Part shown: positions 51,019 to 60,200 of the stretch, one piece after another
How positions within the stretch are numbered: position 1 is the stretch's first letter
Layout of the letters: each line of letters begins with the position of its first letter
Source: Nakamurella deserti
GTDB lineage: Bacteria; Actinomycetota; Actinomycetes; Mycobacteriales; Nakamurellaceae
Direction of reading: 5' to 3'
Length of the DNA stretch: 64,000 nt
Assembly (NCBI RefSeq): GCF_003260015.1
Contig: NZ_QCXS01000004.1
Location: 124,001-188,000, forward strand
Program-made: the position numbers and the translations under genes
Notes under the pieces: model-generated
What the model saw: the letters and a program-made list of their open reading frames with translations, nothing else
Database searches by the model: none
Told to the model about the DNA's origin: nothing

Positions 51019-51774
51019 CTACTGCGCGGTGTAGCCGCCGTCGACCAGGTGGTAGCTGCCGGTGATGAACGACGCCGCGTCGCTGGCCAGGAAGGCCACC
51101 AGGGCGGCCACCTCGTCCGGGCGGCCCATCCGGCCGAGCGCGTGCTTGCCGTCCAGATGGGTGCGGGTCGGTTCGTCGAGGCTGCGCTCGACGAGGGGCG
51201 TGGCGATGAAGCCGGGGCCCACGCTGACCACCCGGACGCCGTGCGCCGCGTACTCCAGGGCGGCGTTCCTGGTCAGTCCGATCAGTCCGTGCTTGCTGGT
51301 GACGTAGGCCGACGAGTTCGCGAACCCGACGCTGCCCAGGATCGACGCCATGTTCACGATAGCCCCACCTCCGGCGGCGATCATCGCCGGGATCTGCGCC
51401 CGCATGCCCAGGAACACGGCGTCGAGGTTGACGTCGAGGACCTTGCGCCAGTCCGCGACCGACAGGTCGGCGACCGGGGCGGCGGCCCCACCGATGCCGG
51501 CGTTGTTCACCGCGATCCGCAGTGGGCCCAGACGACCGGCTGCGGCGACCATCGCGGTCACGTCGGCCTCGTCGGTGACGTCGCCGCCGAGGGTCTCGGC
51601 GGTCCCGCCGGCTGCGGTGATCCGCTCGGTGACCTGCCGGGCGCCCGCTTCGTCACGGTCCACCACCAGTACCGCCGCGCCGGACGCGGCCAGTACCTCC
51701 GCCACCGCGGCGCCGATCCCGGAGCCACCGCCGGTCACGATCGCCGATCGTCCCGCCACGTCGTAGGTCGCCAT
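51019..51774 (-). CDS. Short-chain dehydrogenase/reductase (FabG-like)
   Basis: 251 residues, classical SDR. Cofactor motif [22 protein letters not shown], catalytic Ser in [20 protein letters not shown] with the Tyr-Lys pair, and the end [20 protein letters not shown] after the second strand has the Asp that favours NAD+. Substrates may be hydroxy-acids, sugars or cyclic alcohols; none is implied by neighbours. ATG 51774. Divergent from the glycosyltransferase gene. Confidence 0.92.
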   Translation of the reverse strand: MATYDVAGRSAIVTGGGSGIGAAVAEVLAASGAAVLVVDRDEAGARQVTERITAAGGTAETLGGDVTDEADVTAMVAAAGRLGPLRIAVNNAGIGGAAAPVADLSVADWRKVLDVNLDAVFLGMRAQIPAMIAAGGGAIVNMASILGSVGFANSSAYVTSKHGLIGLTRNAALEYAAHGVRVVSVGPGFIATPLVERSLDEPTRTHLDGKHALGRMGRPDEVAALVAFLASDAASFITGSYHLVDGGYTAQ

Positions 51775-51907
51775 CTCGTCTCCCGGTGCTCGTCGGGGTC
51801 CGCCACCGTCCGGTGGGCCCGTCGCTCCATCCTCACCCCCGGCCCGGCGGGGTGCCCGTCGGCGCCCCCGGTGGCGCCCGGCGACGGCGTCCCTAGACTC
51901 CGGGTCG

Positions 51908-53824
51908 ATGACCGATCGTCGCTACCGGGCCGCGTTGGCGCTGCTCGCGCTGGGTTCCGCCGCGGCGGCGGTCGCGGTCCACCACTGGTTGTTCCCGCTG
52001 TACTCGCTCAACCGCGACGACTCGGTCTACGTCGCGATGTCGCGCCTGCTGCAGCAGGGGCACGCCACCTATCCGTTGGACTTCGCGCCGTTCCGGCCGT
52101 GGGCGTCGGCTCCGGTGGGTGACCGCATCGTGCTGAAGTACAGCCCGCCGTGGCCGGCGGTCCTCGCCGTCGCGGAGACGCTCAGCGGTGCGTCCTGGGT
52201 GGCGCTCGGCGTGGTCGCCGCCGCGGTGGTGGTGCTCACCGCGACGGTGACCGCGGAGGTGTTCACCGACCGGGCCGCCGCCCTGGTGGCCGGGGTGCTG
52301 GCCGCGTGCTCGCCGGCGATCCTGCTGCAGAGCGGCACCTACCTGCCGTACCTGTTCCAGCTGGCGCTCGGTCTCGCCGCTGTCGTCCTGCTCCTGCGGG
52401 GCGTGCGTCGGCCGTCCGCCGCCACCACGGTCGCCGCCGGCACGGTGATGGGTGTCGCGGCCTGGGCCCGGCCCTACGACGCCGTCCTGGACCTGGTCCC
52501 GTTCCTGGTGTACGTGGTGATCCACCGGTGGCGGCCGTCGTCGACCGGCCCGCGCTGGTGGGTGGTGCTGCTCCGGGTCGCCGTCGGTGCCGCACCGGTG
52601 CTGCTGGTGATGCTCGCCTGGAACGCCGCGGTGCTCGGCGACCCGCTGCGCCTGCCGTACACCGTCACGGGTCCGCAGGACGGCTTCGGGTTCGGGATGC
52701 GTGGGGTCTTCCCGCAGTACACCTCCCTGTTCACCGCCGGGGACGGCGTCGCCGGCACGGTGGGCAATCTCGGGGCCCTGCCGGCCTGGACCGCGGGCGG
52801 CCTCGTGGTGATCGCACTGGCCGGTGTCGGCGTCGTCCGCCGCGCCCGGGGTCCGGCGATCCCGCTGGCCGCGCTGGCGGTGGTGGTGCCGCTCGGGTAC
52901 CTGCCGTTCTGGGGGCCGTGGGCGATCAGTGAGGTGTGGGACGGCATCGCGCATTTCGGGCCGTACTACCACCTGGCCGTGCTCGTTCCGCTGGTGGCGT
53001 TCGCGGCGGTCACGCTGGTCGAGGCGGCCCGCCGGGTCCGGTCACCGGCGCCCCGGTGGGCGCGGGCCGCGCTGACCGCGGTGGTCGCCGCGATGGTGGC
53101 CGTGACGGTGGTGGCGGTGCCCGGCAAGGTCGCGGTCAACCTCGCCGTCCGCGACGACTTCCGTTCCCTGCAGCGGTTCGTCGCCGACGCACCGCTCGGG
53201 CGGGCGGTGCTCCTGCTGCCCGGCCGCGGGGATCTCGGCTTCGACAGCACCACCCCGTTCCTGGAGAACCGGCCCGACCTCGACCAGCCGGTGCTCTACG
53301 CGGAGACCCGGGGCGGGCCCGACCTCGAGCTGATCGACCGCTTCCCCGACCGCGCCCTGTACCGGCTGAGTCAGCAGCTGCCGCCCGGCCGGCCCACCGG
53401 CGGCACTGTCGTGCTGGACCGGCTGTCGGTCGACACCGGCGACGACGTGGACGTGCGCGTGGCCCTGTCGGTCCCGCGCGGGGGCACCGCGACCGCGTAC
53501 CTCTTCGACGGCACCACCGAGCACCGGATCCCGCTCGACGGGAGCATCGATCTCGACTGGACACTCACCACCCTGTCCCACCCCGGCCCAATGCCGACCG
53601 GAACCGTCCGGATCGCCGGCGGCACCGGGGTGGTCGCCGTCGGACTCGAGGTCGCCGGCGGCGGCGGCGTCTCGCGCTGGGAGCGCCGGTTCGCCTACCG
53701 GGTCACCGCTGACGGCTCCCGACTGCAACTGCTCCGGCCCGGGCAGGGCTGGTCGCTGAACGGGACGCCCGGCGCCGGTTGGCAGCTCGACGTCGCCGAC
53801 AGCCCGGTGACCGAACGGGAGTGA
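51908..53824 (+). CDS. GT-C-type membrane glycosyltransferase (family 39-like)
   Basis: 638 residues. About ten membrane helices occupy residues 10-410. The first extracytosolic loop holds [14 protein letters not shown] with the double Asp typical of GT-C enzymes that use polyprenyl-phosphate sugars, and [11 protein letters not shown] follows. After the last helix there is a ~220-residue soluble domain, beta-rich, with [16 protein letters not shown], outside the membrane. ATG 51908. It likely transfers a sugar to a protein or envelope glycan; specificity is not known. Confidence 0.8.
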   Translation: MTDRRYRAALALLALGSAAAAVAVHHWLFPLYSLNRDDSVYVAMSRLLQQGHATYPLDFAPFRPWASAPVGDRIVLKYSPPWPAVLAVAETLSGASWVALGVVAAAVVVLTATVTAEVFTDRAAALVAGVLAACSPAILLQSGTYLPYLFQLALGLAAVVLLLRGVRRPSAATTVAAGTVMGVAAWARPYDAVLDLVPFLVYVVIHRWRPSSTGPRWWVVLLRVAVGAAPVLLVMLAWNAAVLGDPLRLPYTVTGPQDGFGFGMRGVFPQYTSLFTAGDGVAGTVGNLGALPAWTAGGLVVIALAGVGVVRRARGPAIPLAALAVVVPLGYLPFWGPWAISEVWDGIAHFGPYYHLAVLVPLVAFAAVTLVEAARRVRSPAPRWARAALTAVVAAMVAVTVVAVPGKVAVNLAVRDDFRSLQRFVADAPLGRAVLLLPGRGDLGFDSTTPFLENRPDLDQPVLYAETRGGPDLELIDRFPDRALYRLSQQLPPGRPTGGTVVLDRLSVDTGDDVDVRVALSVPRGGTATAYLFDGTTEHRIPLDGSIDLDWTLTTLSHPGPMPTGTVRIAGGTGVVAVGLEVAGGGGVSRWERRFAYRVTADGSRLQLLRPGQGWSLNGTPGAGWQLDVADSPVTERE

Positions 53825-53968
53825 GGTTCCGGCGGTCCGCGTCCGGAACCACGGCACCGGCCCGGCGGCCGTCCCCGGCCCGTGTCGATCCGTGGCCCGC
53901 GCCCGCCCGGCGTGCCGGAACGGCAACAGGACTCGCCGGGCCGGCACCCCACGGACCACGATGGAGCC

Positions 53969-54631
53969 ATGACCGAACACGCGCCGACCACCGTTCCCGC
54001 CGCCGCCGACGCCTACGTCGGCGATCCCGACGTCCGCACCTACTGGGACGGCGTGTACGCCGACCGGGAGCGGCTGTGGAGCGGCAACCCCAACGGCGCC
54101 CTGGTGGCCGAGGTCGCCGATCTCACCCCGGGCCGGGTGCTGGACGTGGGTTGCGGTGAGGGCGCCGACGCGGTGTGGCTGGCCCGGCAGGGGTGGGACG
54201 TCACCGCCCTCGAGGTGTCGGGCGTGGCCCTGGACCGGGCGCGCGGACACGCCCGCGACGCCGGCGTCGACATCCGCTGGGTGCACGCCGGTCTGGCCGA
54301 GGCGGAGCTGGCCGCCGGGTCCTTCGACCTGGTGTCCGCCCAGTACCCCGCGCTCCCCCGCACACCGGACGCCGCCGCGGAACGTGCACTGCTCCGGGCG
54401 GTCGCCCCGGGAGGTGTGCTGCTGCTGGTGCACCACGCGGGCATGGAGTCGGCCGAGCCGCGGGAGGGTTTCGACCCGCTGGCCTACGTCTGGCCGTCGA
54501 TGGTCACCGCCGCACTGGACGACGGCTGGGCGATTGAGGTCGACGAGGTGCGCCCGCGGGTCATCCCCGACGGCGGTGCGGGAGCGCACCACACGGACGA
54601 TCTCGTGGTGCGGGCCCGCCGGTTGCGGTGA
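53969..54631 (+). CDS. Class I SAM methyltransferase (tellurite-resistance/thiopurine-like)
   Basis: 220 residues. DPDVRTYWDGVYADRERLWSG at residues ~19-40 is the lead seen in small TehB/Tam-like methyltransferases. Motif I is VLDVGCGEGADAVWLARQG, motif II VTALEVSG, and SAQYPALP lies at the motif IV position. The C-terminus has AGAHHTDDLVVRARR. Substrate not predictable. ATG 53969 is the only start that leaves this lead intact. Confidence 0.85.
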   Translation: MTEHAPTTVPAAADAYVGDPDVRTYWDGVYADRERLWSGNPNGALVAEVADLTPGRVLDVGCGEGADAVWLARQGWDVTALEVSGVALDRARGHARDAGVDIRWVHAGLAEAELAAGSFDLVSAQYPALPRTPDAAAERALLRAVAPGGVLLLVHHAGMESAEPREGFDPLAYVWPSMVTAALDDGWAIEVDEVRPRVIPDGGAGAHHTDDLVVRARRLR

Positions 54632-54651
54632 CCGTGGGCGGGTGCGGGTGC

Positions 54652-55590
54652 TCAGAGCGCGGGGAACTCCCGCCGCTCCACGTTCCCGTTCTCGAACAGG
54701 CCGGCCGCCGAGCCGACGATCAGCGGGTCGACCTCACCGATCGCCGCCGGGTCCTTGCCGGCGTAGTCGAACCGGCTCAGCACGTGCCGCATGGCGTTGA
54801 GCCGTGCCCGCTTCTTGTCGTTGCTCTTCACGACGGTCCACGGCGCGTGCTCGGTGTCGGTGTCGGTGTAGAAGAACATCGCCTCCTTCGCCTCCGTGTA
54901 GGCGTCCCACCGGTCCAGCGAGGCGAGGTCGGTCGGACTCAGCTTCCACTGCCGTACCGGGTCGATGTGGCGCACCATGAACCGGGTGCGCTGCTCGGCC
55001 TGGGTCACGGAGAACCACAGCTTGATCACGTGGATGCCGCTGCCGGCCAGCATCCGTTCCAGCGCGGGGACCTCGCGCATGAACTCCTCGTACTCGCGTT
55101 GCGAGCAGTAGCCCATGACCCGTTCGACGCCGGCCCGGTTGTACCAGGAGCGGTCGAACAGCACGATCTCGCCCGCACCGGGCAGGTGGGCGACGTACCG
55201 CTGGAAGTACCACTGGGTGCGTTCCCGCTCCGACGGCTTCTCCAGTGCGACGACTGTCGCGCCACGCGGGTTGAGATGCTCGGTGAAACGCTTGATGGTG
55301 CCGCCCTTGCCGGCGGCGTCGCGGCCCTCGAACAGGATCACGATCCGCTGGCCGGTGTCCTTCACCCACCGCTGCAACCGCAGCAGCTCGATCTGCAGCG
55401 TGCGTTTGGTCCGCTCGTACTCGCGTCGTGACATCCGCTGGTCGTACGGGTAGTCCTCCCGCCAGGTCTCGACCGGCCGGCCGTCCGGGCCGAGCAGGAC
55501 GGGATCGTCGTCGTGGTCGTCCACGTCCACGTCGAACTCGTCGGTGAACAACCGTTCGGCGAGCTCGGCGTCGTCGTCGGTGGCGGTCAT
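54652..55590 (-). CDS. ppk2: Polyphosphate kinase 2
   Basis: 312 residues. Transfers phosphate between polyphosphate and nucleotides in the cytosol. Walker A is GRDAAGKGG (89-97), Walker B contains D146 in LFDRSWYNR, and the lid module is YFQRYVAHLPGAG. MVRHIDPVRQWKLS and ARLNAMRHVLSRFDY complete the PPK2 domain. An acidic N-terminal extension of ~45 residues precedes it. ATG 55590. The single-domain type mostly makes GTP/ATP or phosphorylates GMP/AMP; the class cannot be fixed from the motifs that I read. Confidence 0.94.
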   Translation of the reverse strand: MTATDDDAELAERLFTDEFDVDVDDHDDDPVLLGPDGRPVETWREDYPYDQRMSRREYERTKRTLQIELLRLQRWVKDTGQRIVILFEGRDAAGKGGTIKRFTEHLNPRGATVVALEKPSERERTQWYFQRYVAHLPGAGEIVLFDRSWYNRAGVERVMGYCSQREYEEFMREVPALERMLAGSGIHVIKLWFSVTQAEQRTRFMVRHIDPVRQWKLSPTDLASLDRWDAYTEAKEAMFFYTDTDTEHAPWTVVKSNDKKRARLNAMRHVLSRFDYAGKDPAAIGEVDPLIVGSAAGLFENGNVERREFPAL

Positions 55591-55700
55591 GGCTGGTGCC
55601 CTTCGCGGAACCGGCGGGCCACGTGCTGTCCACGTCCACGCCTGCTCGCCCGGTTACCCGGCGGCCCACCTCGGCAACCGCCCACCGGCGCGGCCCACGG

Positions 55701-56972
55701 TCAGAACGTCACCGGCAGCCGGCGCGGACCGCGCAGCACCGTCCCGGGGCGCATCACGACCGGGCCGGCCGGCCGCAGCCCGGGGAACCGTACGGCCAGC
55801 GCCCGGAACGCCGCGGCCAGCTCCATCCGGGCCAGCGCCGCGCCCAGGCAGTAGTGGATGCCGCCGGAGAACGCCAGGTGCTCCCCCATGTCGGGACGGG
55901 TCACGTCGAACCGGTGCGGGTCGGTGAAGACGTCGGGATCCCGGTTGGCCGCGGCCAGCAGCAGCATCACCCACTGGCCACGCCGCGCCTCGACCCCGGC
56001 GAGCCGGACCGGTTCGGGGGTGAGCAGCACGCGCGCGGTCTGCTGCACCGGAGGGTCGTACCGCAGGACCTCCTCGACGACGGCGCCCGCCCGGGAGGGA
56101 TCGTCGACCAGCAGCTGCCACTGTTCCCGGTCGGCCAGCAGGGCGCGGACACCGTTGCCGATCGCGTTGACCGTCGTCTCGAAACCGGCCAACAGCAGCA
56201 GGCCAACCAGGGCCGACAGCTCCTCCAGGGTGATCTGGTCGCCCTCCTGGGCCAGCAACGCCGACGTCAGGTCGTCGCCCGGGTCCGCGGCGGCGCGCAC
56301 CAGCAGGGCGTCGAAGGTCTGCTTGAGGTCGCGGTCGGCCAGATACAGCGTGAGGGCGTGCCCGATGGAACGCACCCCGTCCAGCGCCGAGGCCACGGTG
56401 GCGCCGATGTGCCGCAGCCGGCCGGGCTCGTCGGGCAGCCCGAGCATCCGGGTGATCACCGCGATCGGCAGTGGCGAGGCGAACGCCGCCATCAGGTCGA
56501 ACGACCGCCCCTGCCGGGCGACGGGGTCGAGGAGCCGGTCGATGGCCGTCTCGACCAGCGCCTCGTAGCCGGCCATCCGCCGCGGGGTGAACGCGGGCGC
56601 GGCGAGCCGCCGCAGCCGGGTGTGGTCGGGTGGGTTCAGCGCCAGCAACGACAGGTCCAGCATGTCCGAACCGGGACGCGGCGCCGCCGGGTCGTCCACC
56701 CCGAAGGCACGGCTGCGCAGCACCTGCTGGCAGACGGCGTGACTGGTGGTGCTGAGGTTGCCCAGCCGGGTGGGCAGGACGGGCCCCAGGGCGCGCATCC
56801 GCTCGTGGACGGCGTGCGGGTCGGCACGGCCGGCGGCGAGCTGCAGCTGGCTGAGCGGGTCGCCCCGGACCAGCCCGTGGTAGGCGTTCTGCGCCCGCAT
56901 CGCGTAGATCTCCCGGGCGAACCGCCCGATCCCGAGCGCCTGTCTGCTGAGCTGCTGCACGTTGACGGCCAC
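55701..56972 (-). CDS. Cytochrome P450
   Basis: 423-residue soluble bacterial P450. The heme-ligand loop is FSGGIHYCLGAALARME (Cys is the iron ligand). The I-helix is LLLLAGFETTVNAIG, with the oxygen-activating Glu-Thr. ExxR is in EEVLRYDPP, and NPPDHTRLRRLAAPAF is the usual B-C region. It ends within ten residues of the usual point. Start is set at GTG 56972, as further upstream is noncoding in character. It needs a ferredoxin and reductase from elsewhere; none is nearby. Substrate unknown. Confidence 0.92.
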   Translation of the reverse strand: MAVNVQQLSRQALGIGRFAREIYAMRAQNAYHGLVRGDPLSQLQLAAGRADPHAVHERMRALGPVLPTRLGNLSTTSHAVCQQVLRSRAFGVDDPAAPRPGSDMLDLSLLALNPPDHTRLRRLAAPAFTPRRMAGYEALVETAIDRLLDPVARQGRSFDLMAAFASPLPIAVITRMLGLPDEPGRLRHIGATVASALDGVRSIGHALTLYLADRDLKQTFDALLVRAAADPGDDLTSALLAQEGDQITLEELSALVGLLLLAGFETTVNAIGNGVRALLADREQWQLLVDDPSRAGAVVEEVLRYDPPVQQTARVLLTPEPVRLAGVEARRGQWVMLLLAAANRDPDVFTDPHRFDVTRPDMGEHLAFSGGIHYCLGAALARMELAAAFRALAVRFPGLRPAGPVVMRPGTVLRGPRRLPVTF

Positions 56973-57227
56973 AACCCATGATGCGACAGCGTGGCCGGGT
57001 CGGGAGCGAACCGCCCGCGGTGGATGCCCGGTGCCGCCGGTCGCCGCCTGCTGCACCGGCGCGTCGTCGGCGCCCTCGGTGCTGTCGATCCCGCACCGGT
57101 GCGGTGCGGCACCGCTGCCGTGCGTCGGGTGCGCAGCCCGTCACCGGAGGCCGATCGGCGGGGGCGGGACGCGCGAACGGCCGGGCCGACGACACCGTGG
57201 TGCTGTCGGCCCGGCCGTTCCCCACCG

Positions 57228-60200
57228 TTACCGGACGGTCACCTTCACCGTCGCGGACGGGTCGCCGTCACTGCCCCGGGCGGTGACCGTGGCCGCCCCG
57301 ACCGGCATCGCGGCGGGCACCTTCACGGTGACCCTGGCGGCACCGTTGTGGTCGGTGAACACCGAGCCGAGGGTGAGCCCCGCGGCGGACAGCGCGACCG
57401 TGTCGAAGCGGTCGAAGCCGGCCAGCGAGAACGTCACGAACCCCCCGCGGGCGACGGTCGTGACGCTGGCCTTGACCGTGGTCGCGACGTCCGCGGTGAT
57501 GCGCACCGTCACGGTCCGCAGCACCGAGGCGTTGCCGGCGACGTCGTAGGAGCGGTAGCTGACCAGGTGGTCGCCGACGGTACCGAAGGTCAGGGTGCGA
57601 CCGGCGTCGATGGGCGTCCACGACGACCGGTTGACCATGTACTCGATGCGGTCGACCCCGGACAGCGTGTCGGCGGCCCCGAACGACAGCGTCACCGGGT
57701 TGCGTGGCGTGCCGTTGCCGGTGGTGGGCACCCGGACGACGGTGGCGGTCGGCACGGCCTTGTCGACCTTGACCGGCACGGAGCCGGCCGAGTTCGCCAC
57801 CACGAGGTTGCTGCGGACCAGCCGGTGATCGAGGACGTGGGAACCGTTGGCGGACACCGTGACGCCCCGGGTGTAGGTGCGCCAGGTCCCGCCGTCGAGC
57901 CGGTACTGCGCGATCGTGCCGGCCGGAGCCGTCATGGTCACCAGGACGTCGGAGGTGTACCAGCCGTCGTCCGTCGGCTCGTCCCCGGAGGTCAGCGTGA
58001 CGGTGGCGGTGCCGGTGCCCCCGCCGGTGGCCGGCACGGACGCCGACCCGGTGCTGCCGACGTTGCCGGCCACGTCGACCGGTCGGTACTCGACCGTCGC
58101 GGCGGCGGCGCCCACGGTCACCACGGCGCGGGCGCCGTCCGCCGTCGTCCAGGCGCCGCCGTCGACGCGGTACTCCAGCCGTTGCACGCCCGAACCCGAC
58201 GCGGCGTCCGCCGCGTCGACGGTGACCGTGCGGGCCGCGGTGTCGACCGCGGCTGTCGCGGTCGGTGCGACACCGTCGACCTTGACGGTCTTCTCGACGA
58301 CGGTGCTGATGATGCCGGCGGCGTCCACCGCACGGAACCACAGGGTGCGGGTCCCGTCGGTGATGCGCCGCGCGGTGGCGGTGTCCCACGTGGTGCCGCC
58401 GTCCTCGGACAGCTGCACGACCGGGGCGGCGCCGCTGTCGTCGGTCGCGGTGGCGGTGACGTCCACCGCGGACCTCCACCAGCCGCCGGCACCGTCGGGT
58501 GCCGCCGGGGCGACCGTGACGGTCAGCACCGGTGCGGTGCCGTCGAGCACGGTGACCGTGGCGGTCGCGGTGACCGTGGCGGAACCTGCGACGACTCCGG
58601 ACACCGGAAAGGTTCCCGGCTTCGCGTAGGACGCCGGGTCCACGGCCGCCCAGGTCACGCCGACCTGGCGGGTGGCGCCGTCGGTGTAGGTCGCCGCGAC
58701 CGTCGCCGGCAGCACCGGGGCGACGCCGGACGCGGTGGACACGGCCACCGGTGCCGTCGAGGTGGGCACCGGGGCGTCGGCTGCGACCGGGAGCCGCAGG
58801 AACGTCACGGAACTCGCCGGGAAGTCGTAGGCGAAGGTGCCGCCCAGGCCGCTCAGCGTCCTGGTCGTGGGCGTCACCGTGTTCTTGGCCGCCTTGGTGT
58901 TCTGCGCCGCCGGGTCATCGGTGAGCTCGGTGACGGTGGCGGTGCCCTGCAGCGCGACGTCGGCCACCTGGACCGAGGTGCGCTGGGTGGCGGTGGTGGT
59001 GTTGACCACCTTGACCAGCAGGTCACCGGTGGTGGTGTCGCGGGTGGCGACCTGGAAGAACTTCTCCGCGGCCGGCTCGGTGTAGGTCATCTGCAGCACA
59101 CCGTCGAGGTACAGGTCGATGGTGCGGTCCTTGACCTCGATCTTCACCTTGTAGGTCTGACCGGTGGTCAGGGTGCGGTTCTCCAGGGCCTTGACCTCGG
59201 TGGCGCCACCGCCGTCGGCCTTCTGCAACACGGAGCGGGTGTTGTTCCAGCCGCCCAGGTTCCACCAGTAGTAGTCGTCGGCACCGCCGGCGGCGAAGCC
59301 GACGAGGAAGCCCTCGGCTCCGGCGGTCTTGGTGGCGTCCACCTCCACGGTGTAGTCGTTCCAGTCCTTGGTGTAGGCGCCGGTGATGATGCTGCGGGCG
59401 TCGGTGACGTCGGTGGCGCTCTGCACGTACCGGCCGCCGGTCGCGGCCCAGGTCCCGCGCTGCGGGAGCCATTGCGCGGCGGTGGCGAAGTCGTCGGCGA
59501 ACAGCGTCGCGCCGTCGGCGCCGGAGGTGACCTTCACGTTGTCGTAGGTGGCGGCGGTGTTCCAGGTGGAGAGGAAGATGCCGCCGTCCAGCGGCGCGGC
59601 GGTGTTGGCCCCGCCGCCGTAGGTGCTCGGGACGACCTCGTCCCCGACGTTGTTCATGAACATGTGCTGGACGTGGTAGTTCGGCGTCAGCCAGCGCTCG
59701 TCGTTGTCGAACCAGATCATGTCCGGGTTCCACTGGATGTAGTCCTCGTTGGCGTAGACCGGCGCGTAGGACGCCATCTTCACCACGTCGGAGTTGCGCT
59801 CCAGGGCGGTCATGTAGGCGGCCTCGGACAACGCGTTGTACAGCGTGTTGCCACGGGAGGCGTACTCACCGAGGAAGACCTTCGGCCCGTTGCGGTCGTA
59901 GGAGTCGTAGCGGTGGGTGTTGGACAGGAACCATGACGGGTCGCGGTAGTAGTGCTCGTCGACCAGGTCGACCTTCTGCGCCCGGTTGAACTCCCACAGC
60001 TGGTCGAAGCGCGCACCGGAGGAATCCGGACCGGAGTTCGAGACGATCAGGATGTCGGGGTACTTCGCCTTGACCGCGTCCCGGAACGCCGCGAAGTTGG
60101 CCTGGAAGGTGTCGGTGTTCTCCTCGTTGCCCAGCCCGATGTAGCGCATGCCGAACGGTTCCGGGTGGCCCAGCGCGATCCGCTTGGCGCCCCACTCGGT